Origin: Methyloprofundus sp.
GTDB lineage: Bacteria > Pseudomonadota > Gammaproteobacteria > Methylococcales > Methylomonadaceae
Assembly: GCA_016592635.1 (NCBI GenBank)
Contig: AP023240.1
Location: 682,001-746,000 of the forward strand
Length of the DNA stretch: 64,000 nucleotides
Reading direction: 5' to 3'
Shown: piece by piece, positions 9,174-18,236 of the stretch
Layout: each line of letters starts with the position of its first letter
Position numbering within the stretch: the stretch's first letter is position 1
Made by a program: the position numbers and the translations under genes
The notes under the pieces: generated by a model
The model's database searches: none
What the model was told of the DNA's origin: nothing
Seen by the model: only the letters and a program-made list of their open reading frames with translations

Positions 9174-9317
9174 TACCAATCCCAGTAAATAATTACTCTA
9201 ATACCGTCATTCCCGAGGTCTTTTTATCGGGAATCCATTCACGTAGTAGGTTCCTGCTAAAAGTATGCAGGATGGCGGCATTTTTGAAGTTAGGGCATCA
9301 ATATATTGGGATTGGTA
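9174..9317. mobile_element. MITE-like element sharing terminal repeats with IS630
   Basis: TACCAATCCCA at the left (from 9174) and TGGGATTGGTA at the right (to 9317) are perfect inverted ends, with TA on both sides as in IS630/Tc1 insertions. The terminal sequence matches the end of the IS630-type element at 403-421, so it was probably moved in trans by that transposase. It is about 140 bases long, has no gene of its own, and contains an inner hairpin (ATTCCCGA 9209-9216 with TCGGGAAT 9227-9234). It supplies the last six codons and the stop of the small gene at 9298-9540. Confidence 0.75.
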
Positions 9318-9540
9318 TTATATCCTCAGGCAATGAGTCAACTATACCTCCTTTACTCTTTGCAACCGTCAACACCGAACATAAGAATGTTAGAATCGAA
9401 TACTCATCCTCACCCCAATCGGAATATTTCACCCAAAGGCCAATTACTGATCCATTACTATCGTGAAAAACACTTACCCAGCCTTCTACTAAATACTTCA
9501 ATGCAGTTGCAGCACCATCATTTATTTCTTCTTTGTGCAT
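9298..9540 (-). CDS. Small unknown protein whose C-terminus is supplied by the MITE
   Basis: 80 residues from the ATG at 9540, which has GGTGGAG seven bases upstream; a TTG 15 bases earlier lies at the ribosome site. The protein is acidic with a Trp-rich middle (GLWVKYSDWGEDEYS). The natural sequence runs to the Asp-Ile codons at about 9321; the remaining residues IPIPIY and the stop are encoded inside the MITE. The original C-terminus has therefore been replaced, and the product may or may not be functional. Family unknown. Confidence 0.55.
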   Translation of the reverse strand: MHKEEINDGAATALKYLVEGWVSVFHDSNGSVIGLWVKYSDWGEDEYSILTFLCSVLTVAKSKGGIVDSLPEDIIPIPIY

Positions 9541-9622
9541 GTAAGTCTCCACCAATTTTTTAACTATTTATTAAAATGTTTCTACAATGATTAGCATTAT
9601 GTCCATTGCTTAATATATTATT

Positions 9623-10222
9623 CTAAATAATGTAATTTGTATTAAGCTGTGCTAATTCTTCGTCATTGAGTAACTCAATTGGTAATAAGTGTATATCCTT
9701 ATCTTTTGTTCGGTTTTCTGGGTATTCCGTTATGCAATTGTGCATTTTAAAATTTCCAGTTTCTGCATTGAAGCAAATGATCATATGAAATAGATATTTT
9801 GTATTTTCCGAAGGCCAGGAATCAAAAATATTTATCAGTCTGTTGGTATAACCATAGGGTTTGTTTGTTGAGGCTTCTGCAAGTTGAGTGACTGCTTCAT
9901 TAGTATCCCAAGGAAGAACTGTAAGAACAAAATATAAGTTATTTTTTTCATCATGGAATGCATTGTCAACGATTCTTTGTTGAGGAATAGAATTACAAAA
10001 GCAGATAGTAAGGGGGGTGATATTGAGTTTGATGAATTTCCTTATAGATGAAATCAGGCTATGAGGTATATCATGATTAAAATCTTCTTCCAGTTTCTCC
10101 ATTTGAATGTTTGAATGCCTGCTGATCAAATCCTCACCTATTTCAACTACTTGATTTATTTTCTCACCATAGACTTCTATGGTTTTTTTATTCAATGCTG
10201 CATGAATTTTTTTCTCAAGCAT
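9623..10222 (-). CDS. Unknown cytoplasmic protein
   Basis: 199 residues; ATG at 10222 with AAAGAGG upstream. No signal peptide, TM helix or recognised motif. The first third is helical and charged, the middle has beta-like stretches (NNLYFVLTVLPW, KYLFHMIICFN), and the end is acidic. It lies between the TIR-DUF4384 gene (90 bases upstream) and the small MITE-capped gene, on the same strand as both, so it is likely part of the same transcription unit. Function unknown. Confidence 0.7.
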   Translation of the reverse strand: MLEKKIHAALNKKTIEVYGEKINQVVEIGEDLISRHSNIQMEKLEEDFNHDIPHSLISSIRKFIKLNITPLTICFCNSIPQQRIVDNAFHDEKNNLYFVLTVLPWDTNEAVTQLAEASTNKPYGYTNRLINIFDSWPSENTKYLFHMIICFNAETGNFKMHNCITEYPENRTKDKDIHLLPIELLNDEELAQLNTNYII

Positions 10223-10311
10223 TTTTAATCCTCTTTAGGTTAGAAAATCAAATAGAACAGTTTTATTACGTAATCACCAAAATACCAATTAATAAGGACT
10301 CTGAATTATTG

Positions 10312-11382
10312 TCAAAGCACATCAAAATAAGTCGACAACACTGTCCACTGATCATCACCTAATTTATGCAATTCCCCCAATAGTTCAGCAATATCTTGCC
10401 GGTTGAGTTCTCGTGCTGGAATTTTCGGATCAGTCGGCATCCAGTCCAGCATCAAGGGTTGATCACTAATGATAGCCAGTAAATGCTCTCGTCCACTCAT
10501 CCCTGTTACGGCAAATGCTTTATAACGAGCACCTGCTTGTGGTAAATAACAACGCCCAGCCTGAATTGTTGATTCTGGTGCGAATTGTGAAGGACAAAGG
10601 CAGTAGATTTTGCCAGAGGTGCCTTCATCTAATAATAGCAAATAACCCTCTCGGTCAGACTCAATGGCTAAACGAACCTGACCTCCGAGTTGAAAACCAT
10701 GCTGGACCTCATCCTGAATGGCGCCGAGATCACGTAAACCACGTTTATTATTTGCTGGTTTATCAGCAGGGACAGGCCAGATTTGATCGGTGAATTTAGC
10801 AAGTGCACGTAGCCCTTGTAAATCCTGTTGCTGAGTAATTGCTTTTAGCGTTGAAGAGGGAGGTGTAGTCGGGTGTTGAGTTGATTGTTCCAAACTGAGT
10901 AGTTGTTTTATTTTACCAAACCAACCTTTTTTAATGGGTGGTGGTGTGTAATTTACACTAACGTTGCTATTGATGCCTGTTTGTGATATTGCCATAAGGA
11001 TGGCTGGCAGCCATTTTTCTGTAGGGTGGTTAAGAAGTTCAATCCACTGACATCCTTCAAGCCAATATTCAACTTGCTCTGGGTAAGGAATGGGGTCCAG
11101 TAATATGGGAAGGTAGGGGATGTGATATTTCCAGGCCAGTTGAATTTCTTGCTTAACATTTTTAGATCGTAGCGATGCATTACTACACATGAGTAGCAGT
11201 ATTTTTGCCTGACGAATGCCGTTTACAATCTCCAGGCCGTAATTTCCTCCGCCAATTATTTGTTCCTGATCACGCCAACAACGGATGCCAGAAAGTTCTA
11301 ACTGTTGAACAATTTCACTAACACGAATTTTATCATGACTGGCATAACTGACAAATACATCAGCAGACGTTATGTTTTTCAT
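10312..11382 (-). CDS. TIR domain - DUF4384 protein
   Basis: 356 residues. The N-terminal ~130 residues form a bacterial TIR domain: ADVFVSYASHDKIRVSEIV, then GIRCWRDQEQIIGGGNYG, AKILLLMCSNASLRS and KQEIQLAW, where the Glu sits at the position of the NADase catalytic residue. After a Pro/Thr-rich linker, residues ~195-356 match DUF4384: VRLAIESDREGYLLLLDE, IYCLCPSQFAPES and HLLAIISDQPLML. Bacterial TIR domains often cleave NAD+ when their partner domain senses a signal; DUF4384 is found with protease and kinase sensors. A fragment closely matching its last ~20 residues is found at 37342-37404. ATG at 11382; the upstream side carries the IS4-like insertion. Confidence 0.9.
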   Translation of the reverse strand: MKNITSADVFVSYASHDKIRVSEIVQQLELSGIRCWRDQEQIIGGGNYGLEIVNGIRQAKILLLMCSNASLRSKNVKQEIQLAWKYHIPYLPILLDPIPYPEQVEYWLEGCQWIELLNHPTEKWLPAILMAISQTGINSNVSVNYTPPPIKKGWFGKIKQLLSLEQSTQHPTTPPSSTLKAITQQQDLQGLRALAKFTDQIWPVPADKPANNKRGLRDLGAIQDEVQHGFQLGGQVRLAIESDREGYLLLLDEGTSGKIYCLCPSQFAPESTIQAGRCYLPQAGARYKAFAVTGMSGREHLLAIISDQPLMLDWMPTDPKIPARELNRQDIAELLGELHKLGDDQWTVLSTYFDVL

Positions 11383-11618
11383 TGAGAATTCTCCAGTTTA
11401 TTGTTTTTATATCAAAATTCGATTGTTAAAATTCAAGATCTTAAGTCATGTCAATCAGAACTTGTTGGTAACTCTGTGGGAATTAAGTAACAGTTGTTAT
11501 TTTACTTCATAATAACACTAGTTAACTAATGGTTATAAGGTTTATTATTTGGTTCTATTAGTACCTGGGTAGGGGGTGATCTGGCCGCTCAATTGTTTGG
11601 GAGCATTAATGTACTTTT
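11383..11618. other. Non-coding stretch upstream of the TIR-DUF4384 gene
   Basis: About 236 bases, AT-rich, with no open frame of note and no convincing sigma-54 match. It probably carried the original promoter or junction of the TIR-DUF4384 gene and is now bounded on the right by the 6-base target repeat GTTATT (11619-11624) of the IS4-like element. Confidence 0.4.
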
Positions 11619-12330
11619 GTTATTCAATACCTTCGCCAAATTGATAAGAAGTTAAACAAGCAAAAGATGGCCAGAATTCGGTAAAATACTGGATTACCAC
11701 ACCACAGTAGCTACCAAAATCTGACCATGCCTGAAATCATAGCAATACTTGAAGTACTAAGTCCAAGTTTATCCACGAAGACATTAAAACACTTGGCCTT
11801 AATAGTTGAATCTGTGTTATCAATGACAGGGCGTGTCACGATGCTGGGCATTTCTCGATGGACTGAAAAAGGAGCTGCTTACCGCACTGTTCAGCGCTTT
11901 TTCAAAGAAGAACACCAATGGGCAAAATTACGGTGGCTATTGATTAAAAGTCATTTGAGCGAAACCTGTTTAGGAGCATGGATTCTCATTGGAGATGAAG
12001 TGGTCATTACAAAATCAGGTAAGGAAACGCATGGTCTGGGACGATTTTTCTCTTCGATCCAAAACCAAGCCGTTCCAGGGTTATGCTTCATCGACATTTC
12101 CTTGTTATATGTTGAATCTCGGAAATCATACCCGTTAGTTGCCGAACAGTTGATAAAGAAAAAAGCTCAAAACACGGCACCCAAAGCCGTCAAGAAAAAA
12201 GGAAAACCGGGTCGCCCGAAAGGCAGTAAAAATAAAAACCGAACGGAAGTGGAACTCTCTGCGTTTCAATTACAATTGCAGAACTGTATTCGACAGGCAC
12301 TTGGGCTGATAGGCGGCACGCTAAAAATAG

Positions 12331-14039
12331 GCTCCCTTCATTTTCCAGTGTACAGTCTCAGAAAAACTCTTGCAAACGGATGTGATTTTGTCAAGAATCA
12401 CGTCACCTTAAATATAGCAAGAGACCCACCATATCAAATTCACCCGACGCAAAAACCTAGACACTCAAACCCGTTTAAATATCGTCATACTCGCCTTATC
12501 CAGCCAAGGTGTTTATGGAGCAAGAACCGCACTTTCTCGGGAATATAACATATCAAGATCCTTTCTCTATCAAATGATCGGTGCGGCGGTATTGTGCCTG
12601 AATGAACTACTGAGCGACTACCAAGAGATTGATCTCCCTCCACACCGATTAAACCTTGATTCTGCCATTGTGTTGCTATGACTGGCGGGGAATGTTTCTC
12701 TATCAGGTACTTCCGAAATCTTGCGAATGCAAGGCTATCAAAATTATTCTGCAAGCATGATTAGCCAACGCCTTAAGGATTTTGGTTCCCGTATGCCTAA
12801 CACCCTGAACCTTAACAAACCTATCACGGTTTTCTATTTGAGCGATGAAATCTACGCTTGCGGCTTGCCAATTTTAGTGACGATTGATCCGGTTAGTACA
12901 GCGATATTAAAGATTGAGTTAGCCAGTAATTGTCAGTCTGATACCTGGAAAGCCCATTTCAGGTCGATTGAAAAAAATGAAATTTTTTCTCAAGGCCTTG
13001 CTAGTGACCGGGGGGTAGGCATCGTAAAAGGCTATCGACAGTTTCAAAACAATCTCATCTGGTGTTCGGATAATTTTCATGAATTCCGTGGGCTAACGAA
13101 GCTATTACAAACACTTGAAAGCCAGGCTTATGAAGCAGTCACCAGGGAAGTTGAACGGTTCCAAGTTTTTAATAATGCGCGGACTGAATCAAATTTGCAA
13201 AAACAGTTAGAAGCTTTTGAAGAGGCAAAAGTGGATTGCGAGAACAAGATGGCAAATTATCAGCACGTTGAAGACGTATTGGCGTTGTTATTCCCTGCGT
13301 TATATTTTTTTGACCTTAAAACAGGCGAGCATCGCCAAAAATCTAAAGTGAAAGCCGAATTGCTCACTTTGATGGATCTATTGGATCAACTGGAACTTGA
13401 TAAACTTCAGCAGGAAACAAAAGCAATAAGAAGCCATATTGATGATATTTGTATCTGTTATCAGCAAGTTGAGGATATTTTTCAGAGATTATCCCAATCG
13501 ATTGCGAAAGAGAATCTTGAGATGATCGGGCTCGCCTGGCAACATGATCATCAATCTCATCAGTATAAAGGAGCACACAAAAAATACCACGAAAATGAAC
13601 GCGATGGTTGGCTAGAAATAGTCACGCCATTATTAGGGAAAAATGCTAATGCACTGATAGAGCGAGCCTTTGAAGAATTTAACGGCATGGTGAGAACTTC
13701 ATCGCTGATTGAAATGGTCAACTCACTCATTCGTCCTTATATCAATGAATGCAAAGGACAGATTAGTCAGGAGCACCTCAATCTCATTATGTTTTATCAT
13801 AATTATCATCAATACAAGAGCGGCAAGCGACAAGGTAAAGCCCCCATTGAGTTGTTGATGAAAAGGAAACTTGAGAAAGACTGGTTAGAATTGCTGTTTG
13901 AGACGATTGCTCAAACAGAATAGCTCCTAATTTTTCATGTTATTTTTAAAAAGTCAGGAGATTCTGAAGACTGCTTTGTGCGCGAATATTTTTTTTACCG
14001 CTAAACTGTCCACTACTTTTGGCCAGATATGAAGGGTGC
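12331..14039 (+). mobile_element. Nested insertion sequence inside the IS4-like element
   Basis: The element begins GCTCCCTTCAT and ends ATGAAGGGTGC, imperfect inverted repeats. It is flanked by the direct repeat CTAAAAATAG (12321-12330 and 14040-14049), a 10-base target duplication. Excising it with one repeat copy restores the outer transposase reading frame exactly, which fixes the borders. About 1.7 kb. Confidence 0.85.
12421..13923 (+). pseudogene. Transposase of the nested IS, with an in-frame stop
   Basis: One frame is open from about 12418 to 13923 except for a TGA at 12679-12681, between SAIVLL and LAGNVSLSGTSEIL. No ATG, GTG or TTG is found near its beginning, so the start may also be lost. 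Before the stop is a helix-turn-helix-like segment (VYGARTALSREYNISRSFLY). After it comes a DDE-type core (FYLSDEIYACGLPILVTID, ASDRGVGIVKGY, NLIWCSDNFHEFRGL) and a coiled-coil middle. The C-terminal block FNGMVRTSSLIEMVNSLIRP ends the protein. I do not recognise the IS family with certainty. The long intact 3' part suggests recent decay. Confidence 0.8.
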
Positions 14040-14861
14040 CTAAAAATAGGCCATTTTGTGTATGATGGTGCATTAGGCAATAACGCGGGCTTACAAACCG
14101 TGAAGCAGCTTAAATTGCATTTGGTTTCCAAGTTGCGTCATGATTCGATGCTCTATTTTCCGTTCGCGGGCAAATACTCGGGAAAAGGAAAGCCTAAAAA
14201 ATATGGAGAGAAACTGACATTGGAAACCCTACCTGAGAAGAGTTTGCGTGAAACGACAGTAAAAAAAACATCGAAACCAAGCATTATCAGGTTCAGGTTT
14301 GGCACAAGAATTTCCCCGACCTGCTCAATGTCGTGATCATTGTTAAAAAGAACCTTAAAACGCGTAAGGTTGCAAAGGTGCTGTTATTCAGCGATGATCT
14401 GAATTTACCTTACGATAAGCTGATTGATTATTACCGGTTGCGCTTCCAGATCGAGTTTAACTTTCGTGATGCCAAGCAATACTGGGGGCTGGAGGACTTT
14501 ATGAATATTAAAGAAGTACAGGTGACCAATATGGCGAATTTTTCACTCTTTATGGTCACATTTTCACAACTGCTATTACCTCAAATAAAGGAACTGGATC
14601 GTAAAAGCATGTTGGATTTGAAAACCACCTTTAGGGCACGTAAGTTCACGCGTCGGATTATTAACTCACTCAGCTTAAATGCAGAGGAGTTTTTAATGAG
14701 CGATAAAGTTTTTCAAGCCGCAGAAATCGGAAAAATTCATGCTAATGCTGAGTGATTTTTGGCGAAGGTATTGGTTATTTTGACTATAGAGATTATATCG
14801 GCATCGAGATATAGATTTTCAAATGATGTTATAGAGGGTCGTGTTGCAGCCGGTTGATAAT

Positions 14862-15866
14862 TTAGCGCTTATTCCATAACTGAAGCTTTGTAAGATCGGA
14901 CATTTTTTTGTTGTCCCCCAACGTTTCGGCCAAGGTTAATAATAACGTCTTTTCATCTGCTGATAGTTCCGATGCAATGTGGTTGATTACCTTATCCATA
15001 TCCCAGTCCTCGAATGCTCTTGGTGCATTCAGTGCGGTAGCAATTTTTTGTAAAATATCCGTATAATTTTGCTTAGACAACATGCGATCAATCAGTTTAA
15101 AGAAATGCAGGCGGGGTATTACATAAGGCTTTACATCATCTTGACTATCCCAGGCCAGCTCGATTTGCTCCATTGCCTTGTGTGCATGTCCTGTCATAAG
15201 GTAAATTCGGGCAAGGTGGCAATAGGTACTGGCAAGTTGAAATTTGAGAGTGAGCAGATATTGATAGATACGTTCCGCACCTTGATACTGTTGCTTGTGA
15301 AACATCTCCAGTGCGATCGCGCGCATATGTACAGCCTCTTCTGGATGACGCATGAGCTCGTCAAGTTTGAGTTCATCACGGAGTAATTTAGCTTTCTTAG
15401 GTTGATTATGATTCTCATATAATATCGCCAATTTTTCAGTGGTTTCAGCAATATCTTGTGGGTATTTTGAATGCTTAACTTGTAATATAAGCGCCTGGTT
15501 TAGGTAGTCTATTGCCTTTTCAATATCGCCCCGTTCTGCAACAATCGCCCCAAGCGCAATCAGGGTTAATGTATAACGCCTTTCTCTAGGAGAAAATCTT
15601 TTCAGGCTTTTCTGTAAACAAATCTGAATGGCTTCAAAGTCATCTTTTTTATCAAGGCTATCTGAGTTACGGGCGAATATGGCAGCGACTGCTCGCGCGA
15701 CTTCATCCGATCTATCCAGGTTGTTGCGCCATAATTCAATCGCATTAGTAGGTGTTGGTGAAAAATCAGCACCACTCAGTAATTGATCCAATGGTGCATC
15801 ATCAAAGAAAAGCTTATTGGAAATAAGCTGTGCTTCTGAGGTATTTTTATTTAATCTTGATTCCAT
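14862..15866 (-). CDS. TPR protein
   Basis: 334 residues; no signal peptide or TM helix, so cytoplasmic. TPR-like helical pairs fill the middle and C-terminal parts, e.g. LIALGAIVAERGDIEKAIDY, LYENHNQPKKAKLL, YCHLARIYLMTGHAHKAMEQ. The N-terminal 90 residues are not recognised. It begins 12 bases after the stop of the TraB/GumN-like gene at 15879, with only a weak ribosome site, so it is likely co-translated with the MoxR-like pair. MoxR ATPases commonly sit beside TPR adaptors, which is the likely role here. Confidence 0.8.
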   Translation of the reverse strand: MESRLNKNTSEAQLISNKLFFDDAPLDQLLSGADFSPTPTNAIELWRNNLDRSDEVARAVAAIFARNSDSLDKKDDFEAIQICLQKSLKRFSPRERRYTLTLIALGAIVAERGDIEKAIDYLNQALILQVKHSKYPQDIAETTEKLAILYENHNQPKKAKLLRDELKLDELMRHPEEAVHMRAIALEMFHKQQYQGAERIYQYLLTLKFQLASTYCHLARIYLMTGHAHKAMEQIELAWDSQDDVKPYVIPRLHFFKLIDRMLSKQNYTDILQKIATALNAPRAFEDWDMDKVINHIASELSADEKTLLLTLAETLGDNKKMSDLTKLQLWNKR

Positions 15867-15878
15867 AATAGTGTACTC

Positions 15879-18236
15879 TTAGTTATTCTGAACGGTTTGT
15901 GCTTGAATCCAAGATGGCAAGAGATCCTGGTAAGCATCTACGCTACCTAGTAGATTTACAACTTCTGTAGACCAATCCGTAGCATCTATATTTAGTGGAT
16001 AGACAACATGTTGATGGCGTATCATGTTAATTCTTTTAGCTGAAATATATGAAAGAGGCACAAGGTCTATGTCAACACCGAAGTTACGGGCATCCAGCTG
16101 TATCTGCTGAGTAATTGCTTTGCGGTCAGGTGCTATGACGAGTACCCGATGACGAGCAAAAGGGATGGCGATGCGAATCAGACTTTCAGGCCAGTTTTCC
16201 ATATCCAGTGCCATATTAAAATTGTCTTTGTAAAACGTGATGAGGGCTTCTCTGCCCAGATCTTTTAGTGCTGGTGAGCATTTAAAGTGACTACCTTCGA
16301 GCCAGCGTGCACATTGATAAATGTTATTACAAGGATTGCCAAATGACATTGCCCCCCACAACAAGCGCATATTCCTTATGTCATTACAGCTCGTTAAATG
16401 CTCTGGAGAGGGGCAGTCCTCAGAAAATTGAACACTAGCGACAAAATTCGAACCCTGTTCATTGGTGATATCTATGAAATGTTTCCTAGTAGCTGCGCTA
16501 TTAAAGTGGTGTGCTTTTACATTACCAGTGCCAGCATACGATATATCCCAGTTAATATTCTCCTTTTGCCTGTCCGTTTGTGGATACTCAAAGATATAAA
16601 CAAAAGGTTCAGCGAGCAAGTCTTGCCGGGACATCGACCGTGAGCCCGAGGTGACCTTGACGTAAAATCGTTTATCGTTCCGAGCCGTTGCTCGCAAGGT
16701 TGCTTTAATATCAATGCCTTTTGCCATCGAACCAGAAAAAGGCTCTCCATTGGATGCAGAGGCTGGTGGCATAATATGCTCTGCTATATGGTAAGCCGAG
16801 CCATAAAAGAAATTCTCATTCGGCGGCCAAATCCAGGGGTTTCTATATGCCATCTCTGAAAATGTATCTTTGTCACGTTGAGTAGCAAACTGGTGTTCAG
16901 TGAGGGTTGCCTGAAATTTATGGTCGATTTTCATCCCTTCATCAGGGGGACTCTGTATATAAAATGAATCTTCAGATTTACCCGATGATGAATTAAGCTC
17001 TACTTTATGACCATTTCCAAGGTCATATTCTGTGGACTCAAAACGTGGAGAATGCAGGTAGGGTAATTCAGGGGCATCTTCAGCCTGAAGCCAGCTAAGC
17101 TCAGGTGCAAAGACAAGTTCTTTGCCAACGCGCAAGGCATACTCTTCCGATAACATCGCTGTAGCCGCTTCTATAACGCTATTTAAGCGCGGAACAAGCT
17201 GTTGCCTAAGCAAGCTAATGTTATTCAGGTAAAACCAGAAATGCGGTGATTGCTCAAGTGCTACCCCGTCATAGTGACCTTCATTATCCATAGCAGCAGA
17301 ATCATAAGCACGTTTAATTTGTGCCAGTGCTTTACCACGTAAATCAAAGTTTTTCCACGGGGTGCCATAGGGTTGTGCACGCATCATTTCGTAATAAGCC
17401 GTACAAGCTGGCAAAGCTCCCATTTGAGAAATAGCTAGGCTTGGATCAACAATAACCCGTTTATATTCGGAAACACGGCCAGAATTTATCAAAGGAGAGG
17501 TTACCTTTAGTTCTGGGTCACGCAAGTATTTTTTTAGCTCAATCCAATGGCCCATACCACCTGTGTATAGGACGGATTCATATTCTTGCGCTAATCCTTT
17601 GAGCCTAGCAGCCATAACCTGTTCTCGTCGTGAGTCAATAAAAGAATCACGAGAGCTTGCATAACGCCCGGCATTATGCCTGACGTAATGATCAATACTG
17701 GAAAGATTATCAATGCTCAGTGAATCTTCAAGCAAAACCTCTTTTCGCTCTGATGATGCAACATCTTCCAGGTCTATCCCGTAGATATCTACTCCATACT
17801 GTATTGCGCAACGAACCGCTTCAATAATTGAGTCTGTTGACGAAAGGCATAAAAGAGAGCTAGATGAGTAGTTCAATTCCTGCTGTAATATGTCAGGTGA
17901 AATTTGATGTAAAGGTAAGCCGTGAAGTTCCTGCAATCGAAGGCTCGCCTCTTTATATTTAGGATGAATTAAGCGATTGTTATTTCTAGCCAAGCCCAAC
18001 ATGGTTGGCAAAGGATTTTCTGCTCCCAGTTCCTTTATCCACGCAGCTAAACTAGCTGCTGCTGCGGGGCCAAGTTCAACCGCAATTGCCAAGCGTTCAG
18101 AGGTATCATGTAGCGCTCTATGCTCGGCTAATTGATGCACTGCCAGAGCAAAACGTGAGGCATAATGAATGGCTGGAATGGCTAAAATACGCCCACCGCC
18201 AGCAACCGAAATTTCGATAGGGGCAATAGGGGTCAT
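15879..18236 (-). CDS. Large protein with a TraB/GumN-like N-terminal domain, partner of the MoxR-like ATPase
   Basis: 785 residues; ATG at 18236 overlaps the stop of the MoxR-like gene (ATGA), so the two are translationally coupled. The N-terminal ~245 residues resemble the TraB/PrgY/GumN hydrolase fold: an early beta stretch (GRILAIPAIHYASR), GVDIYGIDLED, then SRREQVMAARLKGLAQEYES and VLYTGGMGHWIELKKYL, the last matching the conserved G-H-W/L segment. The remaining ~540 residues are not recognised; they contain Trp-rich stretches (NPWIWPPNENFFYGSAYHI) and no TM helix. In this position MoxR systems usually carry a VWA protein; this protein is not obviously one. Enzymatic activity is inference only. 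Confidence 0.65.
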   Translation of the reverse strand: MTPIAPIEISVAGGGRILAIPAIHYASRFALAVHQLAEHRALHDTSERLAIAVELGPAAAASLAAWIKELGAENPLPTMLGLARNNNRLIHPKYKEASLRLQELHGLPLHQISPDILQQELNYSSSSLLCLSSTDSIIEAVRCAIQYGVDIYGIDLEDVASSERKEVLLEDSLSIDNLSSIDHYVRHNAGRYASSRDSFIDSRREQVMAARLKGLAQEYESVLYTGGMGHWIELKKYLRDPELKVTSPLINSGRVSEYKRVIVDPSLAISQMGALPACTAYYEMMRAQPYGTPWKNFDLRGKALAQIKRAYDSAAMDNEGHYDGVALEQSPHFWFYLNNISLLRQQLVPRLNSVIEAATAMLSEEYALRVGKELVFAPELSWLQAEDAPELPYLHSPRFESTEYDLGNGHKVELNSSSGKSEDSFYIQSPPDEGMKIDHKFQATLTEHQFATQRDKDTFSEMAYRNPWIWPPNENFFYGSAYHIAEHIMPPASASNGEPFSGSMAKGIDIKATLRATARNDKRFYVKVTSGSRSMSRQDLLAEPFVYIFEYPQTDRQKENINWDISYAGTGNVKAHHFNSAATRKHFIDITNEQGSNFVASVQFSEDCPSPEHLTSCNDIRNMRLLWGAMSFGNPCNNIYQCARWLEGSHFKCSPALKDLGREALITFYKDNFNMALDMENWPESLIRIAIPFARHRVLVIAPDRKAITQQIQLDARNFGVDIDLVPLSYISAKRINMIRHQHVVYPLNIDATDWSTEVVNLLGSVDAYQDLLPSWIQAQTVQNN

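Larger units (their letters stand above)
11727..14755 (+). pseudogene. IS4-like transposase, interrupted and frameshifted
   Basis: The first part (11727-12330) starts MPEIIAILEVLSPSLS and holds GDEVVITKSGKETHGLG. Removing the nested element rejoins GTLKI to GHFVYDGALGNNAGL without loss, giving the second Asp. The third part (to 14755) has YYRLRFQIEFNFRDAK, the YREK-type block with the catalytic Glu. A further frame change lies at a run of eight A (14261-14268); nine A would restore the frame from TTVKKN into HYQVQVWHKNFPD. The gene is thus disrupted twice: by insertion and by a homopolymer frameshift. Slippage on the A run cannot be excluded. Confidence 0.85.
11625..14773 (+). mobile_element. 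IS4-like insertion sequence, itself split by a second IS
   Basis: Perfect 16-base inverted ends: CAATACCTTCGCCAAA (11625-11640) and TTTGGCGAAGGTATTG (14758-14773). Both are flanked by the direct repeat GTTATT (11619-11624 and 14774-14779), a 6-base target duplication. Without the nested element the IS is about 1.43 kb, a normal size. It separates the TIR-DUF4384 gene from the TPR gene at 14862 and so probably broke a longer transcription unit. Confidence 0.85.

Noticed and set aside
9143..9466. Plus-strand 107-codon frame with GAGGAG ribosome site across the MITE
   Set aside because: Only nine codons lie before the element and the rest reads through the MITE and the antisense of another gene; at best a broken 5' end, not a gene.
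11727..12548. A single 273-residue transposase gene
   Set aside because: After 12330 the frame runs into the nested IS; the tail is not transposase sequence.
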